64,000 nt of DNA from positions 5,606,501 through 5,670,500 of the forward strand of contig NZ_JACHMG010000001.1 of assembly GCF_014204865.1 (NCBI RefSeq), read 5' to 3'. The position numbers and the translations under genes are program-made. The notes below the pieces were generated by a model. That model did no database searches and was not told the DNA's origin. It worked only from the letters and a program-made list of their open reading frames with translations. This document shows positions 37,660 through 46,369 of the stretch, one piece after another; the first letter of the stretch is position 1, and every line of letters begins with the position of its first letter. The DNA comes from Amycolatopsis jiangsuensis (GTDB lineage Bacteria; Actinomycetota; Actinomycetes; Mycobacteriales; Pseudonocardiaceae).

Positions 37660-38880
37660 TCAGCGGCGCGCCCGTAGCGCGGCGGCCAGTGCGGGGACCT
37701 TCGTGGTCCCGCGTCGTGCGGTCCACAGGAGTCCGATCGCGGCCAGGAGCAAGCCGCCGAGGCCGGCCGCGGCGAAGCCCCACGACGGGTTCGTCTGGTC
37801 GATCGCGAAGCCGACCACCGGGCTGCCCGCGGCAAGGCCCAGCCGGGTGGACGCGTCCTGCAGGCCCATTGCTTCGCCGCGGACCGCCGGTGGGGCCAGG
37901 GAGCTGACCGTCTCGGTGGTCGCGGCCAGCGTCGGGGCGCACAGCAGGTTCGTCGGGATCAGCGCGAGCATCAGCAGCCACCACGGCTGATCCGCCAGGC
38001 CAACCGGGATCACGAGCACCACCAGCAACACCATCAGCACGCCTTGGGGCAGCGAGCGCCGCACCGCGCCGTGCACGATGCCGCCGAGCATCGAGGCCGC
38101 GCACATCACCACGATGACCAGGCCGGTCCAGCCGACGTCGCCGTGCGAGCGCAGCGCGGCCAGCGTCGCGACCTCGGTGCCGACCAGGCAGAACAGCGCG
38201 CCCGCGGCGACGAGCAGGGTGGCCGCCAGCCGCCCGGACAACCAGCTCCGCAGCGGGGGCCGCACGGAACCGGCAGGGGCGAGCTCGTCCTCGTTGCGGA
38301 TCGACGGGTTCAGCAGGTACGTCAGCAGAGCGGTGAGCCCGAACAGGACGCCGATCCCGCTGAGCGCGACCGTCGCCGACAGCGAGGTGATGGCCGCGAT
38401 CCCGCCCGCCGGTCCGATCATGAACGAGGCCTCGACGAGGATCGTGTCCAGTGAGTAGGCCGCCCGCCGCTGGCCCGCTGGGACCAGCGCGGCCAGGATC
38501 TGCCGGGCCAGCGAACCGGCCGGCATGCTGAGCACGCCCGCGGGCAGCGCGCACACCACCAGCACCGGATACGAGAGGTGCGGCGCCGCGAACCAGAACG
38601 CGGTGGACGTCGTCCCGCAGGCGGCGACCACCGGACGCAGGCCGTACCGGTCGATGCAGCGCCCGACCAGCGGTGCGCCGAGCGCCGTGCCCAGGGTGGA
38701 GGCGGCGCCGACCACGCCCGCCGCGCCGTACCCGTGCCCGAGGTCGCTGACCACGTACAGGGTGAGCGTGACGCCGGTCATGGTCAGGGGCAGCCGCGCG
38801 AAGAACATCAGGGTGATCGATGGACGGACCCCTGGCACGGCGAGAACCCGGCGGTACGGCTGAAAAGGCACGTGCCCCAT
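37660..38880 (-). CDS. MFS transporter
   Basis: This 406-residue protein has twelve hydrophobic helices and the MFS loop 2-3 motif variant GAPLVGRCIDRYGLRPVV. It resembles drug-efflux or sugar-efflux MFS members. ATG at 38880 is chosen because the protein then begins with a short cytoplasmic tail, MGHVPFQPYRRVLAVPGVR. Substrate unknown; the gene is monocistronic between nitroreductase and lipoprotein genes. Confidence 0.87.
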   Translation of the reverse strand: MGHVPFQPYRRVLAVPGVRPSITLMFFARLPLTMTGVTLTLYVVSDLGHGYGAAGVVGAASTLGTALGAPLVGRCIDRYGLRPVVAACGTTSTAFWFAAPHLSYPVLVVCALPAGVLSMPAGSLARQILAALVPAGQRRAAYSLDTILVEASFMIGPAGGIAAITSLSATVALSGIGVLFGLTALLTYLLNPSIRNEDELAPAGSVRPPLRSWLSGRLAATLLVAAGALFCLVGTEVATLAALRSHGDVGWTGLVIVVMCAASMLGGIVHGAVRRSLPQGVLMVLLVVLVIPVGLADQPWWLLMLALIPTNLLCAPTLAATTETVSSLAPPAVRGEAMGLQDASTRLGLAAGSPVVGFAIDQTNPSWGFAAAGLGGLLLAAIGLLWTARRGTTKVPALAAALRARR

Positions 38881-38979
38881 GAGAACAAGAGTTGGTACGC
38901 GCGTGCAACTTCTTTTTCCAGCGGGCGAGACCACGGCCCGCCACGAGCCGGCGCTCCTCTCCTCGATACGGCCGCTGGC

Positions 38980-39564
38980 TCACCACCGGCCGTAGTGGAC
39001 GACCTCGCTGCGTGGCTTGCGTTTGCGGGTGTTCGGGGAGGCGCCTTCGGAGATCTTCCGGTCGTTGTCGTGGCCGATGGCGACGGCGCCGATGGGCACG
39101 TGCCCGGCCGGAATGCCGAACTCGGTGCGCAGCGTGTCGAAGTCCTCGTCCCCGATGCCGAAGTACACCGCACCGAGCCCCTCGTCCACCGCCGTCTGGA
39201 GGATGAGCAGGACCGCCATGCCGGTGTCGATGTACCAGAACGGAACCGGCCAGTGGTCCTCGCTGCGGTCGGTCCAGCCCTTGTCCTGCTCCGCGTACCG
39301 GTCGAGGTAGGCGTCCTTCACCGCGAACGGGACCACCAGCAGCGGGGCCGTCCGGTAGGCGTCCGCGGACCAGTGCCCCACCACTTCGGTGAACCGCTTG
39401 ACCTCGTCGCCTCGCAGCACCAGGAAGGACTGCCCTTGCGAGAAGCCGGCCGACGGCCCGCGCACCGCGTTGGCCATGATCCGCCGGATGCTCTCGTCGG
39501 GCACCGGCTCGTCGGTGAACTCGCGCACCATGCGCCGCCGCCGCACCACGTCCTGAAACTCCAT
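38980..39564 (-). CDS. Nitroreductase family protein
   Basis: This 194-residue FMN-dependent nitroreductase-fold protein has EFQDVVRRRRMVREFTDEPVP at the N-terminus, MANAVRGPSAGFSQGQSFLVL, then DTGMAVLLILQTAVDEGLGAVYFGIGD and VPIGAVAIGHDN. It is distinct from the nitroreductase at 33494. The ATG has a strong GGGGGAA ribosome site. Substrate unknown; the upstream gap contains a TAGGCT -10-like site on the minus strand. Confidence 0.87.
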   Translation of the reverse strand: MEFQDVVRRRRMVREFTDEPVPDESIRRIMANAVRGPSAGFSQGQSFLVLRGDEVKRFTEVVGHWSADAYRTAPLLVVPFAVKDAYLDRYAEQDKGWTDRSEDHWPVPFWYIDTGMAVLLILQTAVDEGLGAVYFGIGDEDFDTLRTEFGIPAGHVPIGAVAIGHDNDRKISEGASPNTRKRKPRSEVVHYGRW

Positions 39565-40025
39565 CGTTCCCCCTTGGCGCAGGTCCACGGAATGCAGTCC
39601 GGTCAGCCTAATGGCGTGGTGGCCCGACGAACGTCGGTTCCGGCCGCGCCGGACCGCACGTGCTGGCACGCCGGGTCGCTTGCCCGGGTGGCGGTGCGTG
39701 CGTGGGGGACGCCCCGGCCGGAGCAGTGGCGACACGCTGTCCGACGGAGTGAAGCGGGTAACCGGGAGCCAACTACCCCCGTGTGAGTGAGCGCGCCGTC
39801 CTTTCAGGGGGCACGGCTACCATGAGTCAATTTCAGAATCGGTCCCGATGATCTTCGGGGGGATGGACAAGCGATCCACGTTAATCAATTGCGGGGCTAT
39901 TCGTCGTCGTCGGATTCGGCACGTGAGGGTGAGAAAATCTCACTGACCGGTGATCGGGTGGTGCTGGGCCGACACGGCGGGTATCGATTTATCCCGTCAG
40001 GTCCCCAGAGGCCAGGAGGTAGGGA
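39565..40025. other. Long intergenic/leader region before the secreted-protein gene
   Basis: These 461 bases include a relatively AT-rich stretch from about 39820 to 39960. A nine-codon reading frame, MSQFQNRSR, begins at 39823 but has no supporting evidence. I see no riboswitch consensus that I can defend. The strong ribosome site aggaggtaggg precedes the next gene. Confidence 0.4.
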
Positions 40026-40541
40026 ATGAAAGGCAAGATCGGGCGAATCCTCGCCGTGGTAGCCGCCGGCAGTCTGCTCGCGGTGAGCACCTCGGGGATC
40101 GCTGCCGCGAGCCCCGCCGGCGGCAAAGGGTCGTCGTCCACCCAGGCAGTCGCCGCGCAGGTGCTGCAGATGCGCGATGATCTGACCAAGGTGGCGTACG
40201 CCGGCGACGTCGGCATGACCAGGGGCGATCTGGAGAAACTGAGCCCGGTGCTCGGCGATCTCGCGTCCGGCAAGCGTTACCAGGTCCAGTCCGAAACGCA
40301 GAACCTCTCGTCGGCGGCCAAGGTGCGCGCGGACGAGTCCAACCGCCTCCTGGCGGACCCGGCGGCCGTCCCGCAGCAGCTTCCGCCGCTGCCGCTGCCG
40401 CCGATCCCGGACCTGCCCGGCCCGCTGAAAATCGTGAGCGATCTGCTCAAAGCGGTACTCGGCGCCGTGACCGGCATTCTGGGCGGCCTGCTCGGATCCG
40501 TACCGGTGCCACCATTGCCGGTTCCCGTTCCGGCCACGTAA
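40026..40541 (+). CDS. Secreted protein of unknown function
   Basis: This 171-residue protein has an N-terminal signal peptide (MKGKIGRILAVVAAGSLLAV, likely cleavage at ASPAGG). The mature part is a helical region with LSPVLGDLASGKRYQVQSE, then a Pro-rich stretch (PPLPLPPIPDLPGP) and a hydrophobic C-terminal segment (LLKAVLGAVTGILGGLLGSV). No recognised domain. The C-terminal hydrophobic stretch could anchor it or mediate assembly. ATG at 40026 has AGGAGG 7-12 bases upstream. Confidence 0.82.
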   Translation: MKGKIGRILAVVAAGSLLAVSTSGIAAASPAGGKGSSSTQAVAAQVLQMRDDLTKVAYAGDVGMTRGDLEKLSPVLGDLASGKRYQVQSETQNLSSAAKVRADESNRLLADPAAVPQQLPPLPLPPIPDLPGPLKIVSDLLKAVLGAVTGILGGLLGSVPVPPLPVPVPAT

Positions 40542-40555
40542 AAACGCGAACACGC

Positions 40556-40619
40556 CGAAAACCACCTCGTGGGCACTGCACCGGAAAAGCCGGTGCGACC
40601 GCTCACGAGGTGGTTTTCG
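40556..40619. terminator. Bidirectional terminator between the secreted-protein and esterase genes
   Basis: The outer 16-bp stem (40556-40571 with 40604-40619) encloses a second perfect hairpin, GCACCGG-AAAAG-CCGGTGC (40578-40596). The 3' arm lies within the last codons of the esterase gene. Confidence 0.88.
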
Positions 40620-41664
40620 TGTCCGCCAATCCCAGACGAAGCGCGCCGGCCACTTCCGACACGGCCTCGCGGAAGCGGGTACCGATCCCGGTGAAGCTGA
40701 GGAAACCGTGGATCAGGTCCTCCTGCCGACTCAGCGCCACCGATACGCCTGCCGCGCGCAATTTCTCCGCGTACGCCTCGCCTTCGTCGCGCAGTGGATC
40801 GAAACCGGCGGTGACCACATACGCCGGTGGGAGTCCACTGTGGTCGGACGCGAGGAGTGGCGAAAGCCGCGGATCGGCCTTGTCGGTACCTTCGGGCACG
40901 TAGTGGCCCTCGAACCAGGTCATCGATTCGTCGGTCAGGAACAGGTTCTCGCCGAACAGCGCGCGGGAGCGGCGCCGGGTGGTGAAGTCGACGGCCGGGT
41001 AGAGCAGCAGCTGGAACGCCGGCGCCGGGCCGCCCCTGCGGGTCGTCTCCAGTGCCACGACGGCGGTCAGGTTCCCGCCCGCGCTGTCGCCGCCCACCGC
41101 GATGCGGTCCGGGTCGGCACCCAGATTGGCGGCCTTGGCGTGCGCGAAGTCGAACGCGGCGAGCGCGTCGTCCGCCGCCGCGGGAAAGGGAGCTTCCGGT
41201 GCCAGCCGGTACTCAACCGACAGCACCCGCACCCCGGCGTGCTTCGCGAGGTAGCTCGCCGCGCCGTCGTGCGTGGTCCGGCTGCCGACCACCCAGCCGC
41301 CCCCGTGGTAGAAGACCAGCAGCCCGGACGGTTCGGGCAGCCCGTCCGGCGTGTACAGGGTGGCCTCGAGCGAAGTGTCGCCGGAGGGGATCGTGACCTC
41401 GCGAGTGGTGACGCCTTCGGTCCGCCTGCCGTTGATGACCAGCTGCCCGGCTTCGAGCATCGTGCGGGCGTTCGGGACCTCTCCGGTGCCCAGCCCGGCC
41501 CCGGAAACCTTCTGCAGCCGCAGCAGCACCTGCGCGTCGAGCGCGAGTTCCTGTCCGTCGATGCGCACCGGCCGTCCGGCGATCAACCGCCGCAGTGGCC
41601 TGGGCAGCGCGAAGACCAGCTGCGCGGCCGCGGCCTGGACACGGATCTGGAGCGGGATCGCCAT
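40603..41664 (-). CDS. Alpha/beta hydrolase, hormone-sensitive-lipase-like esterase
   Basis: This 353-residue HSL-family esterase has the oxyanion-hole motif HGGGWVVGS, nucleophile elbow GDSAGG, an acidic residue in GFDPLRDE and a catalytic His in IHGFLSF. The N-terminal about 60 residues form the helical cap (PLQIRVQAAAAQLVFALPRP). It likely hydrolyses short-chain esters; the natural substrate is unknown. Its stop and last codons lie within a bidirectional terminator. Confidence 0.9.
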   Translation of the reverse strand: MAIPLQIRVQAAAAQLVFALPRPLRRLIAGRPVRIDGQELALDAQVLLRLQKVSGAGLGTGEVPNARTMLEAGQLVINGRRTEGVTTREVTIPSGDTSLEATLYTPDGLPEPSGLLVFYHGGGWVVGSRTTHDGAASYLAKHAGVRVLSVEYRLAPEAPFPAAADDALAAFDFAHAKAANLGADPDRIAVGGDSAGGNLTAVVALETTRRGGPAPAFQLLLYPAVDFTTRRRSRALFGENLFLTDESMTWFEGHYVPEGTDKADPRLSPLLASDHSGLPPAYVVTAGFDPLRDEGEAYAEKLRAAGVSVALSRQEDLIHGFLSFTGIGTRFREAVSEVAGALRLGLADTKTTS

Positions 41665-41849
41665 CGTTCCTCCTCGACGCCGGATGCCCCGACGTTACTA
41701 GCGAGTAGGCAGCTCGGTCCAGTGGGCCGTTTCGTGTGACCCAGCACTCCCTCTCACATCCTGGTCCTCCACTTAGGTAGAGCAGTTAGCCTGGAGACGC
41801 AGGACGTCGAGACCACTTTCGGGTGGTCGTGGGACAAGGGACGGTGGAC

Positions 41850-42422
41850 GTGACGGCAGCGAACCCGGTCAGGGTGCTCGGTATCGGCGGCTCGCTGCGC
41901 GAGGGTTCGCAGTCGGAGCGGGCGCTGCGGATCGCGCTCGACGCGGCCGCCGAACGCGGGGTCGTCACGGAGTTGATCCCGGGCCCGGAACTCGTGCTCC
42001 CGTTCTACGACACGGCCGCCGCCGAGCGGACCGAACGTGCCGTGCGGCTGATCGAGGCGGTGCGCCGGGCGGACGGGCTGATCGTCGTCTCACCGGGGTA
42101 CCACGGCGCGTTGTCCGGGCTCGTCAAGAACGCCCTCGACTACGTGGAGGACCTGCGCGAGGACACCCGGCCCTACCTCGACGGCCGCGCGGTCGGGCTG
42201 GCCGCGGTCGCCTACGGCTGGCAGGCCGCGGTCACCACGCTCGAGCAGCTGCGCACCATCACGCACGCGCTGCGCGGGTGGGCCACCCCGCTGGGTGGTT
42301 CCGTCAACTCCGCCGAGACCAAGTTCGACGAGGGCGGCGGCGCCTCCGACGAGAAGACCGTGCGCACGCTCCGGCTCATCGGAGCCCAGGTGGCCGACCA
42401 GGCACTGCTGCGCTCGCGCTGA
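41850..42422 (+). CDS. NADPH-dependent FMN reductase family protein
   Basis: This 190-residue flavodoxin-fold protein has LGIGGSLREGSQSERALR near the N-terminus (phosphate-binding loop for FMN), VSPGYHGALSGLVKNALDYVE (the conserved Y-H-G-x-x region) and an aromatic-rich core. It likely supplies reduced flavin to monooxygenases or reduces quinones. GTG at 41850 sits 9 bases after aaggg; GTG at 41844 is an alternative. Confidence 0.88.
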   Translation: MTAANPVRVLGIGGSLREGSQSERALRIALDAAAERGVVTELIPGPELVLPFYDTAAAERTERAVRLIEAVRRADGLIVVSPGYHGALSGLVKNALDYVEDLREDTRPYLDGRAVGLAAVAYGWQAAVTTLEQLRTITHALRGWATPLGGSVNSAETKFDEGGGASDEKTVRTLRLIGAQVADQALLRSR

Positions 42423-42555
42423 GGTTTCGCGCGCCTGCCGCCGGGTATTCCCGGGGTGATGCCTGCCATGCCGCGGCACTGATCCGCGGATGCGGGGCGT
42501 TCTCCTGATTGAGACGCTTTGACTCCAGGCGTCCCGACGAGGAGGTAGGCAACGG

Positions 42556-42978
42556 ATGGCTGACGCGATCTACACCGCAGCGGCGACCGCACGCGGCGAG
42601 GGCCGCAACGGCGAGGTGACCTCGTCCGACGGGGTCATCGACGAATCGCTGGCGATCCCGAAGGAGATGGGTGGTCCCGGCGGGGACAAGACCAACCCGG
42701 AACAGCTGTTCGCCGCGGGCTACTCGGCCTGTTTCCTCAGCGCCCTGCAGGCCGTCGCGCGCGAGGCGAAGGTGCAGCTGCCGGCGGCCACGGTGACCGG
42801 CGAGGTCAGCGTCTACAAGAAGGACCCCGGCTTCCAGCTCGGAGTCCGGCTCACCGTCTCGCTGCCCGGCCTCGACCAGGGCCAGGCGGACCAGCTCGTG
42901 GAGCAGGCCCACCAGGTCTGCCCGTATTCGAACGCGACCCGCGGCAATATCGAGGTGGCGCTCAGCACCACCGTCTGA
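42556..42978 (+). CDS. ohr: Organic hydroperoxide resistance protein (OsmC/Ohr family)
   Basis: This 140-residue Ohr protein reduces organic peroxides by a Cys pair. The reactive Cys lies in AGYSACFLSAL and the resolving Cys in HQVCPYSNATRGN; both canonical positions are present. It begins with IYTAAATARGEGRNG, the usual Ohr start. A short gap of 32 bases separates it from Dps, so co-transcription is plausible. Confidence 0.93.
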   Translation: MADAIYTAAATARGEGRNGEVTSSDGVIDESLAIPKEMGGPGGDKTNPEQLFAAGYSACFLSALQAVAREAKVQLPAATVTGEVSVYKKDPGFQLGVRLTVSLPGLDQGQADQLVEQAHQVCPYSNATRGNIEVALSTTV

Positions 42979-43010
42979 GCACCCCGAGGAAGACAGGAAG
43001 GACACCAGAG

Positions 43011-43487
43011 ATGGCCCACTCTCCGATCAAGAGCCCGTTGGCGGAATCCGACAAGGAGATCACCGGCAACGCCCTGCAGGCGACCCTGGTGGATCTGGTC
43101 GACCTGTCGCTGATCGCCAAGCAGGCGCACTGGAACGTGGTCGGCGCCAACTTCCGCAGCGCGCACCTGCAGCTCGACGAGCTGGTGGCGACCGCCCGGC
43201 AGTACACCGACGCGGTGGCCGAGCGGGCGAACGCGATCGGCATCTCGCCCAACGGCAAGGCGAAGACCGTCGTGGAGAGCTCCGGCATTCCGGAGTACCC
43301 GGACAACTGGCAGTCGGTGGAGTCCACCATCACCGGTGTCGTCGCCGCGCTGGAGGCCCTGATCGAGCGGCTGCGCAAGCGTATCGACGAGACCGACAAG
43401 AGCGATCTGGTGACGCAGGACCTGCTCATCGAGATCACCCAGGAGCTGGAGAAGGCGCACTGGATGTGGCAGGCCCAGCAGGCCTGA
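43011..43487 (+). CDS. dps: Dps-family ferritin-like DNA-protection protein
   Basis: This 158-residue Dps-like four-helix protein has the ferroxidase residues split between subunits: SLIAKQAHWNVVGANFRSAHLQLDELV contains the conserved His and Asp/Glu. It stores iron as ferric core and limits peroxide-driven damage. The N-terminal tail lacks the long Lys-rich arm used by some Dps to coat DNA. It follows ohr, in line with an oxidative-stress pair. A terminator follows. Confidence 0.9.
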   Translation: MAHSPIKSPLAESDKEITGNALQATLVDLVDLSLIAKQAHWNVVGANFRSAHLQLDELVATARQYTDAVAERANAIGISPNGKAKTVVESSGIPEYPDNWQSVESTITGVVAALEALIERLRKRIDETDKSDLVTQDLLIEITQELEKAHWMWQAQQA

Positions 43488-43500
43488 GCACGCTTCACCC

Positions 43501-43533
43501 GGAAAGCCGTCCGCCGCGTGCGGGCGGCTTTCC
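43501..43533 (+). terminator. Terminator after dps
   Basis: GGAAAGCCGTCCGC pairs with GCGGGCGGCTTTCC (one mismatch), 5-base loop, starting 13 bases after the dps stop. Confidence 0.85.
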
Positions 43534-43577
43534 GCGTGTGGTGGTCCCGGACCGGGCCGCGCAGTAGGTTCACCGGC

Positions 43578-44969
43578 ATGGTGCTGCATCACGGGAAAAC
43601 TCGCCGTACGGAACGGAAACCGGGGACGAATCCGTTGTATGCCGGGGCGAATCCGGCACTTGCCGCGGGGTTCAGCATGCCCCGCGACAAGCTCGGGGAC
43701 GACTCGCTGCCGCCGGACACGGCTCTGCAGCTGGTGCGAGACGAGCTGATGCTCGACGGCAACGCGCGGCTCAACCTCGCCACCTTCGTCACCACGTGGA
43801 TGGAGCCGCAGGCCCGCGAGCTGATGGCCGAATGCGTCGACAAGAACATGATCGACAAGGACGAGTACCCGCAGACGGCCGAGCTGGAGCGCCGGTGCGT
43901 GAACATCCTCGCGCACCTGTGGCACGCCCCCGATCCGGAAGACATCATGGGCTGCTCGACCACCGGTTCGTCGGAGGCCTGCATGCTCGCCGGCATGGCG
44001 CTCAAACGGCGCTGGTCGAAGCTGGGCCGCGGGGGCAGGCCGAACCTGGTGATGGGCGCGAACGTCCAGGTGTGCTGGGAGAAGTTCTGCGAGTACTGGG
44101 AGGTCGAGCCGCGGCTGGTGCCGATGGCGGGTGACCGGTTCCACCTTTCCGCCGAGGAAGCGGTGAAACGCTGCGACGAGAACACCATCGGCGTCGTGGC
44201 GATCCTCGGCTCCACGTTCGACGGCAGCTACGAGCCGGTGGCCGAGATCGCGGCCGCGCTCGACTCGCTGGCCGAGCGCACCGGCTGGGACATCCCGGTG
44301 CACGTGGACGGTGCCTCCGGCGCGATGATCGCGCCGTTTCTGGACGAGGACCTCGAATGGGACTTCCGGCTGCCGCGGGTCGCGTCGATCAACACGTCGG
44401 GACACAAGTACGGCCTCGTGTACCCGGGCGTCGGCTGGGTGGTGTGGCGCGACCGGGCGGCGCTGCCCGAGGAGCTGGTGTTCTCCGTGAACTACCTCGG
44501 CGGCGACATGCCCACGTTCGCGCTGAACTTCTCCCGCCCGGGCGCGGAGGTGGCCGCGCAGTACTACACGTTCGTCCGGCTCGGCCGGGAAGGATTCCGC
44601 GCCGTGCAGCAGGCGTCGCGGGACGTGGCCACGCACCTGTCCGCCGCGATCGCGGAGCTGGGGCCGTTCGAGCTGCTGACCCGCGGGGACCAGCTGCCGG
44701 TGTTCGCCTTCACCACCCGGCCGGAAGTGACCGGGTTCGACGTGTTCGACGTCTCCCGCAAGCTGCGTGAGCGCGGCTGGCTCGTGCCGGCCTACACGTT
44801 CCCGGCGGACCGGACCGATCTGGCGGTGCTTCGCGTCGTGGTGCGCAACGGCTTCACCCACGATCTGGCCGATCTGCTGCTCGAAGACCTGGTCCGCGCA
44901 CTGCCCGAGCTGCGGCGGCAGCCCGAGCCTCAGCATGATCAGGCCACTTCGACCGCTTTCCACCACTGA
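43578..44969 (+). CDS. gadB: Glutamate decarboxylase
   Basis: This 463-residue PLP enzyme converts glutamate to GABA while consuming a proton. The PLP Schiff-base Lys is Lys277 in NTSGHKYGLVYPG; CSTTGSSEACMLAGMALKRRW is the cofactor-binding stretch and HVDGASGAM carries the pyridine-binding Asp. The length fits the family. ATG at 43578 follows TAGGTT (43565-43570) by 7 bases, suggesting a leaderless mRNA. No glutamate/GABA antiporter gene is adjacent. Confidence 0.94.
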   Translation: MVLHHGKTRRTERKPGTNPLYAGANPALAAGFSMPRDKLGDDSLPPDTALQLVRDELMLDGNARLNLATFVTTWMEPQARELMAECVDKNMIDKDEYPQTAELERRCVNILAHLWHAPDPEDIMGCSTTGSSEACMLAGMALKRRWSKLGRGGRPNLVMGANVQVCWEKFCEYWEVEPRLVPMAGDRFHLSAEEAVKRCDENTIGVVAILGSTFDGSYEPVAEIAAALDSLAERTGWDIPVHVDGASGAMIAPFLDEDLEWDFRLPRVASINTSGHKYGLVYPGVGWVVWRDRAALPEELVFSVNYLGGDMPTFALNFSRPGAEVAAQYYTFVRLGREGFRAVQQASRDVATHLSAAIAELGPFELLTRGDQLPVFAFTTRPEVTGFDVFDVSRKLRERGWLVPAYTFPADRTDLAVLRVVVRNGFTHDLADLLLEDLVRALPELRRQPEPQHDQATSTAFHH

Positions 44970-44988
44970 ACGGCGGTAACCTGGGCAG

Positions 44989-45615
44989 ATGGGCCTTGCC
45001 GCGGACGAACGCCGACTGCTGAGCACGCTTCTCGACGAGGTCGGCCCGGACGCGCCGACGCTGTGCGAGGGCTGGCGGACGCGTGATCTGGCCGCGCACC
45101 TGGTCGTGCGTGAGCACCGGCTGGACGCGGCGCCGGGCATCGCCGTGCCCGCGCTGGCCGGCTACACGCAGCGGGTGCAGGACGGTTACGCGGCCCAGCC
45201 GTGGCCCGAGCTCGTGGAACAGGTCCGGCGCGGTCCGGCGTGGTACTGGCCTGCCGCGATCGGCCCGCTCGCGGAGCTGACCAACGCCGCGGAGTTCCTG
45301 GTGCACCACGAAGACGTCCGCCGCGCGCAGCCAGGCTGGCACCCGCGCCGGCTCGACCCCGCGCGGGCGGACCGGGTGTGGCAGCTGGCCCGCCAGGCGG
45401 CGAAACTGAACCTCCGCAAAACCCCGGTCGGTGTCGTCCTGCGCACCCCGGACGGCCGTTCCGCCGCCGTCGCCTCCGGCAGTCCGGTGGTCACCGTGAC
45501 CGGAGAACCGGTGGACCTTCTGCTGTTCGTCTTCGGTCGCGACGCGGTAAAGCTGGGTTACGAGGGGGACGAGTCCGCGGTGGCCCAGCTGATTTCGGCC
45601 AAACGCGGGGTGTGA
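44989..45615 (+). CDS. TIGR03085-family protein, DinB/maleylpyruvate-isomerase-like
   Basis: This 208-residue protein belongs to the mycothiol-dependent DinB-like group. It has LCEGWRTRDLAAHLVVREHR at the N-terminus and NAAEFLVHHEDVRRAQPGW, which supply the three metal-binding His typical of the fold. TAACCT ends 6 bases before the ATG, suggesting leaderless transcription. Role inferred: metal-binding enzyme using mycothiol; substrate unknown. Confidence 0.82.
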   Translation: MGLAADERRLLSTLLDEVGPDAPTLCEGWRTRDLAAHLVVREHRLDAAPGIAVPALAGYTQRVQDGYAAQPWPELVEQVRRGPAWYWPAAIGPLAELTNAAEFLVHHEDVRRAQPGWHPRRLDPARADRVWQLARQAAKLNLRKTPVGVVLRTPDGRSAAVASGSPVVTVTGEPVDLLLFVFGRDAVKLGYEGDESAVAQLISAKRGV

Positions 45616-45632
45616 GGCCGACGGCGGCGTGG

Positions 45633-46142
45633 TCAGGCGGGCCGCAGCCGTTCCGGCCAGTGGAAGTCGAGGTCGGCGCCGCCGGACCAGACGCCGGCCA
45701 GCTCGCGTAGCCGATCGGTGGCGTCGCGGATTTCGCTGTCCTGCCAGGGAAACGAGTCCTCGCGCAGGACGCCCCATGCTTCCCGGGCCTCGGCCAGCGG
45801 GGTGCCGAGCCGATGTTCCACCGCGTGGTGCAGCACGCCGGACAGGCATTCCGCCACGCCGATCGAACGCTTCGCCGACCGGAACACGCGCTGACTGCGA
45901 ACCCGGGCGTCGTGCCGAGTTTTTCCGCGCAGGACCACCATGTTGTCGAACACCCCACCGGCCGCGATGCAGCCGAAGACCCCACCGCCCCAGCCGAGCT
46001 CACGCTCGGCAACCGCATGCGCCAGATCATGCGGCACCCGCCACTTGCGCGAATACGAAGGGAGACCGAGCACAACCCCGTCCACCCGCCGGATACGCGT
46101 GTAACTCTCCCCCCGCGGATCATGCCGGAAGTGGATTTCCAT
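45633..46142 (-). CDS. Hypothetical protein with an HDLAH-xxxE segment
   Basis: This protein of about 169 residues (starting at ATG 46142, MEIHFRHDP) contains VPHDLAHAVAERELGWGGGVFG. The HxxxH-x3-E arrangement resembles metal-binding motifs but no family is recognised. The rest is basic and Arg-rich. ATG at 46169 is an alternative. It is convergent with the TIGR03085 gene. Confidence 0.7.
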   Translation of the reverse strand: MEIHFRHDPRGESYTRIRRVDGVVLGLPSYSRKWRVPHDLAHAVAERELGWGGGVFGCIAAGGVFDNMVVLRGKTRHDARVRSQRVFRSAKRSIGVAECLSGVLHHAVEHRLGTPLAEAREAWGVLREDSFPWQDSEIRDATDRLRELAGVWSGGADLDFHWPERLRPA

Positions 46143-46369
46143 CCCCCGAGCGTCGCTCAGGGATGGCACTGCGGGCCACTCATTTTCGTACCGGACGAGT
46201 CAGGCCCTGGTGACTCCCGGCACCAACTGCACCGCGCCCAATGCCGGGATCACCGCGGGGGTCATCGGCGACGAACTCCACGTCGTGCGCAGTGTTGTCG
46301 TGAAGAGCCCCGAGCCGGAGCCGCATTACTGTCCGGCCCAGCGTTGTCCGGGACGCCCAGCAGGCAAGA
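46143..46369. other. Intergenic region, no clear gene
   Basis: About 230 bases lie between two minus-strand hypothetical genes. A GTG-started plus-strand reading frame from 46210 runs over the opposite gene, but it has no family signal. I see no hairpin or operator that stands out. Confidence 0.4.

Noticed and set aside
39823..39852. Nine-codon leader peptide before the secreted-protein gene
   Set aside because: No amino-acid run, no ribosome site and no hairpin linked to it.
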